Shown piece by piece: positions 8,601-17,039 of a stretch of 54,235 nucleotides of DNA. The notes under the pieces are model-generated. The model had not been told where the DNA came from, did not search any database, and worked only from the letters and a program-made list of their open reading frames with translations. The position numbers and the translations under genes were made by a program. This DNA is from a virus, in IMG/VR virus record IMGVR_UViG_3300025137_000002, positions 1 to 54,235 of that record; one strand, given 5' to 3'. Every line of letters begins with the position of its first letter. Position 1 is the stretch's first letter.

Positions 8601-10776
8601 TACTACCATCGTTTCCTGCAGGACCGGTTGAACCCGTTGAACCCGTAGGACCAGTTCCTCCGGTGCTTCCTGTTGTTCCTTTTTGTCCCTTATCACCATC
8701 TCCACCGGCATTACCAGTATTACCAGTTACACCGACCTCACCTTTCTGTCCTTTATCACCTGCTGAACCATCTCCACCGGTTGAACCCGTAGTTCCGGTT
8801 TGACCCTTTTGACCTTTCGTACCAGTATTACCGGTCGGACCTGTACTACCAGTAGGACCATCGCCACCCGTTGAACCGGTTGAACCAGTTGTACCTTTTT
8901 GTCCGGCAGGACCAGTAGGACCAGTTGAACCTTGCGAGCCAGTTGAACCACCCTCGCCTTTTTGTCCCTTAGAACCATCATTACCATCAGAGCCATTGCT
9001 ACCGTTTGAACCACTAGCACCAACTTCTCCCTTTTGACCTTTTGAACCATCGGAGCCGTCATCACCCGTACTACCTGACGGACCAGTAGGACCGGTTGAG
9101 CCAGATGAACCTGATTCTCCTTTTTGACCTTTTGAACTCGCCGCACCTGAAGGACCTGTCGGACCGGTAGGACCGGCTGTACCTGTAGAGCCTTGGCTTC
9201 CTATTTCACCTTTCTGACCTTTAGTTCCTGTTCCAGTAAGACCTAACTCACCTTTTTGACCTTTAGAGCCGTCATTACCATCGCTACCATTTGAACCATT
9301 CGTGCCACCTTGACCTTTCTGACCCTTATCGCCATCAGCACCATCTCCACCTGCCGCTCCTGTATTACCTTGGCTACCTGTATCGCCTGTCTGACCCTTT
9401 TGACCTTGATTACCAGTTACTCCGATTTCACCTTTTTGACCTTTTGAGCCATCGCTACCATCACTTGCTCCGGGACCTGTAGCACCCGTAGTACCCTTTT
9501 GTCCTTTGTCACCTTGACCACCGGTTACACCAACTTCTCCTTTTTGCCCCTTGCTACCATCACTACCATCTGAACCGGCATCACCAGTTAAGCCAGTTGA
9601 ACCCGTTGAGCCTTTCTGCCCTGTTATTGAATTACCTTGCTGACCTTTTTGACCTTTGTCCCCGTCTGAACCATCTGAACCATTATTACCAGTAGAGCCA
9701 GTACTACCTGTGGGACCCGATGGACCTGTGCTACCGGTAGGACCTGTGTTACCTGTAATACCCAATTCACCTTTTTGACCCTTACTTCCTGTACTACCAG
9801 TACTTCCGGTTTGTCCCTTTTGCCCTTTAGCACCTGTATCACCTATATCTCCACTTCTTGCGAATGTAATTATAAGTTCTTCGCCGGCACTAAAAGATGT
9901 GGCACCTGATAAATAAGCGACTGGTACTTTAAAATATCCAGAGGCTTCAGTTATAGCTCCACCAATTTGGAATAATGCGAAATCCGTTGCATCACTTTTA
10001 TTTGAAACTCTTACATGACCTTTGACTGCTGATGTTGAGTCATCAATCGTTCTTAAATATGCTTGTATATCAATTGAGCCTTGGTCTACATCATCAATAA
10101 ACATAACACTTGCTGATGAAACATTCGCATTGTTAAATTTAACAATACCGGCAGTTGGGTCGCTATCAGATGTATCGGTAGCGAAATTAAATTCTACTGT
10201 TTGACCACCGAAGTTACCTTCGTGACCTTTTTGACCTTTTGTTCCTTGTGAGCCGGTTGAACCTGTACTACCTGTGTTACCAGTTGAACCAACTTCCCCT
10301 TTTTGTCCTTTGCTCCCTGTACTCCCAGTTGAGCCTGTCGGACCTGTGTTTCCTTGAATACCTTGTGAACCAGTACTTCCCGTTGAACCGGTTGTTCCTT
10401 TCTGACCTTTGTCCCCTACGCCACCAGTATCTCCGGTTGAACCAGTTGACCCTTTATCACCTTGAACACCCTGCGAACCTGTTGAGCCTGTGCTTCCGGT
10501 AGCACCTGTCGTTCCTTTCTGACCTTGTGAACCGGTATTACCCGTTGTGCCAGTTTGACCCTTTTGACCTTTATCTCCTGTGTTACCAGTAGAGCCGGTA
10601 TTACCCGTTACTCCTACTTCACCTTTTGAACCTTTATCACCTTGATTACCAGTAGGACCGGCAACTGAACTGTCAGCACCCTGTTGTCCCTTTTGTCCTG
10701 CCGGACCTGTAGCACCTTGGGCACCTGCAGGACCTTGAGTTCCAATCGTGACGATATCTATATTATTTGTACTCAT
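5698..10776 (-). CDS. Giant collagen-like fibre with C-terminal S74 chaperone domain
   Basis: A 1,692-residue protein made mostly of Gly-X-Y triplets from about residue 13 to 1537. Lysine sits in the Y position, typically as GSKGQKG, GDKGQKG or GAKGQKG; Gly-Pro-Thr and Gly-Ser-Thr triplets fill the rest. Two non-collagen inserts interrupt it: a beta-type domain at about residues 190-310 and a short one at about 915-965. The C-terminus (about 1575-1692) has [10 protein letters not shown] and the family pattern of intramolecular chaperone / peptidase S74 domains, which trimerise fibres and then cut themselves off at the Ser of SDERLK. The protein should be a long trimeric surface fibre. The gene lies between the capsid and connector genes, so it may be a head fibre, not a tail fibre. 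The GT25-PLOD, dioxygenase and FkbM genes nearby probably modify it. Confidence 0.9.
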   Translation of the reverse strand: MSTNNIDIVTIGTQGPAGAQGATGPAGQKGQQGADSSVAGPTGNQGDKGSKGEVGVTGNTGSTGNTGDKGQKGQTGTTGNTGSQGQKGTTGATGSTGSTGSQGVQGDKGSTGSTGDTGGVGDKGQKGTTGSTGSTGSQGIQGNTGPTGSTGSTGSKGQKGEVGSTGNTGSTGSTGSQGTKGQKGHEGNFGGQTVEFNFATDTSDSDPTAGIVKFNNANVSSASVMFIDDVDQGSIDIQAYLRTIDDSTSAVKGHVRVSNKSDATDFALFQIGGAITEASGYFKVPVAYLSGATSFSAGEELIITFARSGDIGDTGAKGQKGQTGSTGSTGSKGQKGELGITGNTGPTGSTGPSGPTGSTGSTGNNGSDGSDGDKGQKGQQGNSITGQKGSTGSTGLTGDAGSDGSDGSKGQKGEVGVTGGQGDKGQKGTTGATGPGASDGSDGSKGQKGEIGVTGNQGQKGQTGDTGSQGNTGAAGGDGADGDKGQKGQGGTNGSNGSDGNDGSKGQKGELGLTGTGTKGQKGEIGSQGSTGTAGPTGPTGPSGAASSKGQKGESGSSGSTGPTGPSGSTGDDGSDGSKGQKGEVGASGSNGSNGSDGNDGSKGQKGEGGSTGSQGSTGPTGPAGQKGTTGSTGSTGGDGPTGSTGPTGNTGTKGQKGQTGTTGSTGGDGSAGDKGQKGEVGVTGNTGNAGGDGDKGQKGTTGSTGGTGPTGSTGSTGPAGNDGSNGDKGQKGEVGVTGSGGSKGQKGEVGVTGNTGATGDDGSDGSTGPTGPSGSKGQKGTTGSTGSTGPTGNTGSTGPSGSNGSNGDKGQKGEVGVTGDTGATGPTGSTGSAGSNGSNGSKGQKGTTGSTGAGGSTGSTGPTGPSGSDGDKGQKGQTGTTGNTGSTGSKGQKGQTGVTGGTGPTGPTGSTGPTGSTGTGITFEGQVAGTSNLPSSGNSKGDAYIVQADDSLHIFDGSSFVSGGSIQGPQGSKGQKGTTGSTGGTGSTGSTGPTGPTGPTGSSGSNGSNGDKGQKGTTGSTGGTGPTGPSGSNGNDGSAGDKGQKGQTGGTGSTGSTGAKGQKGEVGVTGSTGSTGPTGAGGSKGQKGTTGSTGGTGPTGPSGSNGSNGSNGSKGQKGQTGSTGGTGPTGSTGPTGDKGQKGQTGTTGNTGSTGSKGQKGQTGVTGNTGSTGPTGPSGSNGSNGSKGQKGTTGNTGGTGPTGSTGPTGAKGQKGTTGATGSTGPTGSTGSAGSNGSNGSKGQKGQTGNTGPTGNTGGTGPTGPSGSNGSNGSKGQKGQTGSTGGTGPTGSTGSTGGTGPTGGTGPTGSKGQKGQAGSNGGTGPTGNTGGTGPTGQKGQKGTTGNTGGSGPTGSTGPTGPTGGGGSTGAKGQKGQAGSNGSNGGTGPTGPTGGTGPTGAKGQKGQTGNTGPTGSTGSQGGSGPTGPSGGTGPTGGTGPTGAKGQKGQTGGTGGTGPTGPTGPTGNTGSQGGTGPTGGTGSTGAKGQKGQTGGGGSTGSTGPTGPTGPTGPAGSNGSNGGTGPTGPSGGTGPTGPTGPAGGFTTNSNAQVNSLGVNTGASGTAGEIRATNNITAYYSDERLKDFDGTIVNALEKVMQLHGYYFTENAKAKELGYDNDRLQVGVSAQEVQKVLPEVVTEAPIDDKYITVWYDKLIPLLIEAIKELAIDSHSPKGIEDFEGYESIEERIRKLEDK

Positions 10777-11123
10777 CTGCTTACATTTCCTCTTATGGAA
10801 TAAGTGCCATCTAATAGCCTATCCACTTTGCCACTCGCATCAGTTAAATCTATATCGTAAACGCCATCGCCTACTAATAAATTACTTGTGTCAGTTGCTG
10901 ATACTTCAAGTGTGATTGTTCCTGCCGAACCACCCATGGCGACTCGGTTATTGGCAACTGTAAGAGATATTACATCACTAGCATCGTCTTGGTTTTTTCT
11001 TAAATCCATTTCGGCTGAATAGCCACCTAGATTTATTAGAGTACCAGACGGGTCTTTGAGAGTCAGAGTATGCTTAAAGGTTGCTCCCTGCTCAATGATA
11101 AAATGATGATACCCTGCTGCCAT
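10773..11123 (-). CDS. Putative fibre-attachment protein (BppU-like N-domain fold)
   Basis: A 116-residue beta-rich protein starting [20 protein letters not shown]. The pattern of an N-terminal EQGATF strand, then a LRKNQDD stretch and a C-terminal [12 protein letters not shown], resembles small beta-sandwich proteins found beside phage fibres and baseplates. Its stop overlaps the start of the collagen-like fibre (ATGA), so the two are translated together and it may anchor the fibre. The function is inferred from position. Confidence 0.5.
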   Translation of the reverse strand: MAAGYHHFIIEQGATFKHTLTLKDPSGTLINLGGYSAEMDLRKNQDDASDVISLTVANNRVAMGGSAGTITLEVSATDTSNLLVGDGVYDIDLTDASGKVDRLLDGTYSIRGNVSR

Positions 11124-11194
11124 AAATAATTCCTAATAAATATATGGTATCTACCATTTCAGCGTCTGCTGTTAAAAGTATAACAAATAACTAC

Positions 11195-11554
11195 TTACTT
11201 GGCTTTTTTAGTAGTTTTCTTTGTAGCTTTCTTTTTTGTAGTTTTTTTAGGTGCTTCTCCACCTTCCCAAGCTTCATTCACATCGGGAGTTGATTTATCA
11301 TCTCCTACCAAATGACCTTTTTCATTTCTAGCTCTTTTGATTTCAACTTCAGCTTCAACTTCAATTGTTTCTTCAACTGAATCCATTTTGACTTCCATCG
11401 CCCAACCATTAGCAACAAATTGCTCCATGTTGTTAGCCATTACATCATTGTCAGCTTCAACAACGCTGTCTGCAGTCATTAGCTTAACTTCCATTCCTGC
11501 TTCATCAATAGCAACAGGTTTAGGTACTAATATTTTATATTTTTTATTTGCCAT
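11195..11554 (-). CDS. Hypothetical protein with lysine-rich tail
   Basis: A 119-residue protein. The N-terminus (ANKKYKILVPKPVAIDEAGM) is followed by an acidic region and a strongly basic C-terminus of Lys, Thr and Ala residues (residues about 102-119). It follows the capsid genes and a terminator hairpin. Such basic tails can contact DNA or acidic surfaces, but no family is recognised. Confidence 0.5.
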   Translation of the reverse strand: MANKKYKILVPKPVAIDEAGMEVKLMTADSVVEADNDVMANNMEQFVANGWAMEVKMDSVEETIEVEAEVEIKRARNEKGHLVGDDKSTPDVNEAWEGGEAPKKTTKKKATKKTTKKAK

Positions 11555-11571
11555 TTTAATTCCTTAATAAA

Positions 11572-11593
11572 GTGGGGAAGTTTCCCTCCCCAC
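11572..11593 (-). terminator. Strong hairpin downstream of capsid genes
   Basis: GTGGGGA pairs with TCCCCAC across a short loop, followed on the minus strand by TTTATT. It lies between the putative decoration protein (ends 11612) and the next gene (starts 11554). A partial terminator after the capsid gene would lower expression of the downstream fibre genes relative to capsid. Confidence 0.6.
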
Positions 11594-11611
11594 AAGTTTC
11601 TACAACCTAGC

Positions 11612-12034
11612 TTATGCCGGTGCGTGTCTTGGCTTACCAAGAATTACACTTGCACTCACTGGAGTTCCAGTGCCATGAGTTCCGCTAAAGTTAGCGACTA
11701 CTCTTACATATCTCTTTGTACCTAAGTACTCAATCTCAGAGATTTGTGGCGACTCAGCATTATCGTCTAATGTAAGGAAATTTCCATTAGCACTTAAAGT
11801 GCCATTTACATCAGATGACTCGGCATCACTCCAAGAAGAATTGTCATCAGAATGCTCTAATTCAAATTCAATCTTGTTTGTGCCACTGAGCGTAATACCT
11901 TCAACACCTGAATCAACAACGACAGCTACATTTTCATAGCCTTGTGTGTCAACGCCAGTACCGTTAGCATCAGCATCTAAAACTGCAGGAGCTATAGATT
12001 GCATTAGTTTAATGTTATTACTTAAATCTTGCAT
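11612..12034 (-). CDS. Putative capsid decoration protein
   Basis: A 140-residue beta-rich protein just after the major capsid gene, the usual place for decoration or head-stabilising proteins. Visible features are an N-terminal helix, VDTQGYENVAVVVD, FELEHSDDNSSW, YLGTKRYVRVVANF and a C-terminal GKPRHAPA. Similar small proteins follow capsid genes in many HK97-type phages. The name is based on position and composition. Confidence 0.55.
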   Translation of the reverse strand: MQDLSNNIKLMQSIAPAVLDADANGTGVDTQGYENVAVVVDSGVEGITLSGTNKIEFELEHSDDNSSWSDAESSDVNGTLSANGNFLTLDDNAESPQISEIEYLGTKRYVRVVANFSGTHGTGTPVSASVILGKPRHAPA

Positions 12035-12047
12035 TATTTACTCCTTA

Positions 12048-13262
12048 TTAAGATGATATTTTAAGTTTAGCCAAAGCTTCAGCCTGTATTACTTGACCAC
12101 CGACTCTACGCCTAGCAATGTATCTAACATTACCAGTTGTTGCTTGAGTTAGGTTGTCTTTCAATACTGACATATTGACTCTGTCCACGATCATGTACCC
12201 TCTTCGGAAATCACCGAAAGCTACTGGGAATGCATTAGACGCAATGTCTGGCATATCTGTAGCTTCAACATAGTTATATCCTAAGATAGAAGCAGTTGCT
12301 CCACCTTGTAATGACATACCAGTTTGGAATACATATTGACCTGCTGTATCTTTCAATTTTCTGATTGCCGCAAGTGTAGTTCTGTTAAATACAAAAGTAC
12401 CATTTCTTGCGTAGTCAGACTTGATAGAATGAACAAGTGAGATTAATGAATCGGCAGTAATAGCTGATGCACTTCCACTGTTTGTTTCTGTTAATCCAGA
12501 AGCAACCATGAAGCCTTCAGGTTTCCCTACTGCGTTACCCAATACGAAAGCATTACCTTCAGCTTTTGCGAACTGCTCAGAAAATTCTGATTGCATTTCA
12601 GCTTCTAGGTTGAATACAGTATCTTCTAAATCTTGTTCAGAAATATCTACTAGAGCGTATTGCTCATGTGCAGGTAGTTCTTCAAGACCGACTCTGTATC
12701 CGTCAGTTTCGCTACGAGTTCCGCTTTCAGCGACCCATTGTGCAGAGAAAGTAGCAGTTTTCTTTGGTATTTGAATACTTCTAGAGCCTGTGCTTCTTAC
12801 TCTCGCAATACCTCTAATCGGAGATATTTCAGTTACTTGCTTTAGAAGTTCTCTGATATATTCCGGTGGTGCTAAATATCCACCTGTTGAGTCATTGCTT
12901 ACTGTTAACGCTTTCTTTTCATCTGCTTCAAGTCCATTAAGACCCTTACGCAAATAAATGCCAAACGCATTCGTATAATCATCTACCTGTTTTGTATCCA
13001 TTCCTGATGCAGGTCTTTTCAGAACTGTCTCAATTTTTTCTACATGGTTTTTGATTACTTCGGCTTCCGCTTGTGACTTTTCTAGTGTTACTTTAACATC
13101 TTCAAGAGCAGACATGTCTGATTCCATCTTTGCTAACTTACTTTCTAAATCGCCAACAGCTTCACCTTTTTCTAGCTTAGCCAATCTATCGTCATTTACC
13201 TTTTTAAATTCTTCAAAGGTTGAACCGATTTCTTGGATAGCTGATTTTACATCTTCCGACAT
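12048..13262 (-). CDS. Major capsid protein, HK97 fold
   Basis: A 404-residue protein. Residues about 1-100 form a charged coiled-coil delta/scaffold domain that the protease should remove. From about residue 118 (SNDSTGGYLAPPEYIRELL) the mature HK97-type subunit begins, with ISPIRGIARVRS, the typical FAKAEGNAFVLGNAVGKPEGF and a C-terminal FGDFRRGYMIVDR. Protease upstream and decoration protein downstream agree with the assignment. Confidence 0.93.
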   Translation of the reverse strand: MSEDVKSAIQEIGSTFEEFKKVNDDRLAKLEKGEAVGDLESKLAKMESDMSALEDVKVTLEKSQAEAEVIKNHVEKIETVLKRPASGMDTKQVDDYTNAFGIYLRKGLNGLEADEKKALTVSNDSTGGYLAPPEYIRELLKQVTEISPIRGIARVRSTGSRSIQIPKKTATFSAQWVAESGTRSETDGYRVGLEELPAHEQYALVDISEQDLEDTVFNLEAEMQSEFSEQFAKAEGNAFVLGNAVGKPEGFMVASGLTETNSGSASAITADSLISLVHSIKSDYARNGTFVFNRTTLAAIRKLKDTAGQYVFQTGMSLQGGATASILGYNYVEATDMPDIASNAFPVAFGDFRRGYMIVDRVNMSVLKDNLTQATTGNVRYIARRRVGGQVIQAEALAKLKISS

Positions 13263-13275
13263 AATAAATCCTCCA

Positions 13276-14208
13276 TTAAGATTTTAAGGTTAATTTTATT
13301 TTCTTCACCTCGTCTAAGATTTCTGCCATCGTATCAGCCTCTCGCTGACCGAATGACTTGTGAACAGCACCTGCTGCCACTTTCGCTTCTGAACGAGAAA
13401 GATTGAAAGCATCTCGCAATCCATTTTCCCACTCTCTAATAGTAATATCTTCTCCTTTAACACTTCTAATCATCGCTTTAGGATTCATAGGGAATGTAAC
13501 AAGGGATACTTCCATTAAGTCTACCTCTTTGATAATACGCTTATTGGTGCGTCTATCATAAGAAACTTTTTCAGGGTTAACTCTGAAGCCTATTGAAAGA
13601 CCTTTTAAAGCACCCATTTTCATTAACTCATAAGCCTCAGCACCTGCTTGTGTTTTTAAAGCAAGTCTACCTTTCACTTTGAGTCCGTGTTCATCTTCTT
13701 TGATTGAATCAAATACACCGATAGGCATATCTGACTTATGTTGATATAAGAGTTTTACATCTACAGGTTTTTTTTGTTTGAGCGTTTGAGTGAAAGCACC
13801 ATACTCTACAACATCATTACCTAAATCTTTGTTTCCAAAAACTGAGCCGTATCCTTCAAATTCTCCGTACTCTTTTTCTTCGTCATCATCTTGACTTCCG
13901 TATGCTTTTATTTCTGCATCAAAATCAAGTGTTTTGGATTCGCTAGGTTTTTTTGGTTTGTAGCCAGAAACATCATTGCCTACGAGTTCAATATATTCAT
14001 CGTGGGTTTTGCATGGCATATATATTTTGTTCCCATCTTCATCATGGGAGTGTGACCCTACGCACCCGATAGCCTCGGCTCTTTCTACTGCCTCTGCTTC
14101 GGTCGTGAACACATCTTCACGGATTTGTTCTTTTACATCATTCAAGTTTGAATCTTCTTGCGAATCGTGAACGCTGTCACGGACAGTTGCTAAACTTTCA
14201 TTACTCAT
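13276..14208 (-). CDS. Prohead protease, HK97 (S78) type, with N-terminal extension
   Basis: A 310-residue protein. The protease core (about residues 95-260) shows VKLLYQHKSDMPIG with the catalytic His, LKGLSIGFRV with the Ser, and VDLMEVSLVTFPMNP. It cuts the scaffold domain from the capsid protein inside the prohead. An N-terminal extension of about 90 residues carries a Cys/His-containing segment (GCVGSHSHDEDGNKIYMPC) seen in some phage head proteins and of unknown use. The C-terminal segment with LRDAFNLSRSEAKVAAGAV is typical of the family. Confidence 0.9.
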   Translation of the reverse strand: MSNESLATVRDSVHDSQEDSNLNDVKEQIREDVFTTEAEAVERAEAIGCVGSHSHDEDGNKIYMPCKTHDEYIELVGNDVSGYKPKKPSESKTLDFDAEIKAYGSQDDDEEKEYGEFEGYGSVFGNKDLGNDVVEYGAFTQTLKQKKPVDVKLLYQHKSDMPIGVFDSIKEDEHGLKVKGRLALKTQAGAEAYELMKMGALKGLSIGFRVNPEKVSYDRRTNKRIIKEVDLMEVSLVTFPMNPKAMIRSVKGEDITIREWENGLRDAFNLSRSEAKVAAGAVHKSFGQREADTMAEILDEVKKIKLTLKS

Positions 14209-14316
14209 ACTGTCCTCTCTTTATATATTCTTAAATATTGCTCAATATTCAAAGAGCTACTCCTATATATAGTATCTTATGTCTGATGTTATCACAATAT
14301 ATACCAATAAAGAATA

Positions 14317-15123
14317 TTATGTGACTTCGTCGTCCTCATCAGCGTATATGATTACACATCTACAGTTGATTACATTCTTCGCTCCCCCTTTTGGGTCACC
14401 AGCATAACTCATAGGTACACCACCAACTATAAAGTCCTCATTCATGCCAACTGTTTTACCATTAACTTCAGCATGGTCGGGTCTTGTTCTAGCATCATTT
14501 GTAGCTACCCATTTCTTTACTAGCTTAGTGCCTAAGTCTTGTTCAACTAATGTGTGATATTGATGTGAGGCAAAACTTGCCGCATTGTGAGTCTCCGTCC
14601 GAGCTATCATTCTCGCTCTTGAAAGATTTATAAGATTATATTTTGCTGTTATTGAACGGGCGATATCAGATATCGTTAAACCTTCTGCTCTTAGTTTCAC
14701 TATGTCTCTACTTATCCTTGCCGACATATTAGCTGTTATGCCTTGAAGAAATAAAGTTCTAGTCTTGAAGTATTCCTCAACCTGTCTTTCAAAATCAATT
14801 GACCTACCAAATACGAATGCTTCCTTTTGATTATTCATTCTTTCATTATGTTCGTAGATATTCTTTGACACCCTACGATAATGTGAAAGGACTAATGGTA
14901 TAAAATCTTCATTGAGTGAGCCGGTCGCAATATCTCGTTCGTAAATACCGAACTGCGTATATAGGAACATGTGAACATTGGTGAACTTACGAAAAAGGCT
15001 ATCTAACTTTCTTACAAACCTTTTTTCAAGATTGTTCCTGATAATAAGTTGTTGTCTTGCTTCTTGACGAGAGTTGATTCTACCTTTACGAAAAGACGCG
15101 AAACTTTTCTTTTGTTTTTGCAT
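14317..15123 (-). CDS. MuF / SPP1 gp7-like head morphogenesis protein
   Basis: A 268-residue protein. The C-terminal half has the MuF-type domain: MIARTETHNAASFASH, then KWVATNDARTRPDHAEVNG and the final NVINCRCVIIY. These minor capsid proteins bind the portal and influence DNA ejection. The N-terminus is basic and helical. The start overlaps the portal gene stop. A gap of 108 bases follows (14209-14316), A/T-rich with an imperfect inverted repeat but no gene. Confidence 0.88.
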   Translation of the reverse strand: MQKQKKSFASFRKGRINSRQEARQQLIIRNNLEKRFVRKLDSLFRKFTNVHMFLYTQFGIYERDIATGSLNEDFIPLVLSHYRRVSKNIYEHNERMNNQKEAFVFGRSIDFERQVEEYFKTRTLFLQGITANMSARISRDIVKLRAEGLTISDIARSITAKYNLINLSRARMIARTETHNAASFASHQYHTLVEQDLGTKLVKKWVATNDARTRPDHAEVNGKTVGMNEDFIVGGVPMSYAGDPKGGAKNVINCRCVIIYADEDDEVT

Positions 15124-17039
15124 TACACTTTACGCAAAGTCGCAAATCTATGTCCTACAATTACATCAGATGGTTCGCCACCTTGATAGACTCTTATTAA
15201 ACATGCCGGATTATCTTCCGTAGCATTTAAAGTGAAGTCAGTTTTTGGTACTGGTAATTTACCTTCTTTAACTATCTTTGTGATTTTACCTCTTGCTCTG
15301 CCACCACTTGAATCCCAACTGACCATGTCCCCAACTTTTAAAGAACCTGCTTCAGCTTTTGATTCATTCTCAATTTGAGCTCTTTTCTTTTTCGCCCATG
15401 ATTGACCTGCATCGCCACCCCATAATGCCCAAGCTATCCTTCCGTTTGATGGGTAGCCTTTTTCACCCGGACTGAAACCATCAGCCTGTTTATCTACTTC
15501 ATGCCTTGAAAAGAATGAGTGCATACGAGTTACCGTGTCTAAGGAGAGTTTTTCTTTATTGCTGATAGAGTTTGCCCTAGCCATTCCAACCGATGTACCA
15601 CCTCTACCGAATTCTTTTCTCCATGCTAATCCCTTATTCGCTTCTGATATCATTCCAGAAGTAGGCGTTGTATCAATATCGCTCAACGCTTTATCCATCG
15701 CATACCATTCTTCAAACTTTTCATCTTCATCATCACTGACCAAATCAAGCTCATCTTCTGATATAGGATTATCAGGTACGGGAACAGCATCATCACCGAT
15801 TGGGAATAAATTAGCTGATATGTATAAACCATCGGCACCATCAATTGGTTCAAGTCCTATTCTTTCCCTAGCTTCATTCCTTGTCATGATGCCTTCTCTT
15901 ACAGCACTAGAGACATTCTCATATATTTTCTTTCTACGCTCTGATAAAGCCGGTATTGAATCAACATCAAATCTTAATTCTAATCTATCGTCAAACATTG
16001 GGACTAACCACTCGTTCAAGTCAGAAGCAACCTTTGATAGATGTGGAATAATTGTTTCTTCGTAAAGTGCGAGTCTAGCTTCGGCAACATTAGAATAAGT
16101 TTGAGCATCAGGCACTCCTACTAACTGGCTTGGTACTCCGAAGCACATTGCGATATCTGTGGCTGACATATGTTTAAGATTTAAGAAATCCATGTCTTTT
16201 GGTGATAGACCCATTTCTTTCCAATCAAAGTCGCCTTCAAGAAGCATAGGTCTACCGGCATTACCGACACCTGAAAATCTGTTTTGTAAATCAGTTAGTA
16301 ATTGTTGTCTTTGTGTTTCTGAAAGATTGACTGCAAAGCCTTGGTCATCTTTAGGTTTAAATACAATAGCACCACTCGGTCTTGCTCCATTACTTAATAA
16401 ATTAACATTGTGTTTACTTGCCATATTGAATTGGTCAACTTCAACTGCTGCTGCTGATAATGGAGAACAACCATAATAGTCATCAAGTGGATTCCATAGC
16501 TTCATGTGTTTAAGGTCAGAGTAACCACTGTCCTCATCAACGGGGTATGTATCTACAACCCTACCATTTACTGAATACTCATACCTATCCGGTATAGGTT
16601 TGTTTGAGCCTTTAATAGTTATTCTGTCCGGTCTTAATTGATGAAGTTCGCGAGGAGCACCTTGGTCAGCACCAATTTTTAGAACATAAGAATTACCACT
16701 CAATAATAAATATCCGTGTAGACTTGTAAAAAATTCTGTGTAGCTTTGTAATGGGTTGGGTCTAAGTAGTAAATCAATAAGAGGGTGGTTCTCAACTATT
16801 TGGTCGCCGTTGTATAACATGAAAGGAACAGCACTGGCACCTTTTGATACTTCATTAACGCAACGATATACAATCGCATTTTTAAGATAACCTTCATTCG
16901 CGAGGTCTTGATACTTGTATTCTTTTCTTTGGTTAGCGTCTACGCCAAAGTAACCCATCATCTTCTGATTGTGTTCTTTGATTTCATCATCAACATTAAT
17001 GTTAAATAATCTTTGTATGATATTTCTTTTATCTGCCAT
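15123..17039 (-). CDS. Portal protein with two extra C-terminal domains
   Basis: A 638-residue protein. Residues about 1-420 are an HK97-type (Phage_portal) protein, with AIVYRCVNEVSKGASAVPF, LLRPNPLQSYTEF and the FGVPSQLVG signature. Two segments then follow that normal portals lack. About 455-545 has WRKEFGRGGTSVGMARA, RMHSFFSRHEVDK and GRIAWALWGGDAG, a module seen in other phage head proteins. About 565-638 resembles a small SH3/Tudor-like domain (VGDMVSWDSSGGRARGKITK). The portal would form the twelve-fold DNA channel; the extra domains may sit inside the head or bind scaffold or protease. Confidence 0.88.
   Translation of the reverse strand: MADKRNIIQRLFNINVDDEIKEHNQKMMGYFGVDANQRKEYKYQDLANEGYLKNAIVYRCVNEVSKGASAVPFMLYNGDQIVENHPLIDLLLRPNPLQSYTEFFTSLHGYLLLSGNSYVLKIGADQGAPRELHQLRPDRITIKGSNKPIPDRYEYSVNGRVVDTYPVDEDSGYSDLKHMKLWNPLDDYYGCSPLSAAAVEVDQFNMASKHNVNLLSNGARPSGAIVFKPKDDQGFAVNLSETQRQQLLTDLQNRFSGVGNAGRPMLLEGDFDWKEMGLSPKDMDFLNLKHMSATDIAMCFGVPSQLVGVPDAQTYSNVAEARLALYEETIIPHLSKVASDLNEWLVPMFDDRLELRFDVDSIPALSERRKKIYENVSSAVREGIMTRNEARERIGLEPIDGADGLYISANLFPIGDDAVPVPDNPISEDELDLVSDDEDEKFEEWYAMDKALSDIDTTPTSGMISEANKGLAWRKEFGRGGTSVGMARANSISNKEKLSLDTVTRMHSFFSRHEVDKQADGFSPGEKGYPSNGRIAWALWGGDAGQSWAKKKRAQIENESKAEAGSLKVGDMVSWDSSGGRARGKITKIVKEGKLPVPKTDFTLNATEDNPACLIRVYQGGEPSDVIVGHRFATLRKV

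Noticed and set aside
6165-10750. Many long open frames on both strands opposite or offset to the collagen-like gene, including proline-rich frames on the plus strand near 8357-8803.
   Set aside because: They follow from the 9-base Gly-X-Y periodicity. They have extreme low-complexity composition, no ribosome sites and no family resemblance.
6165-10750. CRISPR-like direct repeats.
   Set aside because: The repeats are in-frame codon repeats of a collagen-like protein without constant spacer length, leader or cas genes.
15535-16065. A 176-codon open frame on the plus strand inside the portal gene.
   Set aside because: It is a Ser/Leu-rich antisense shadow of the portal coding sequence with no ribosome site or domain.
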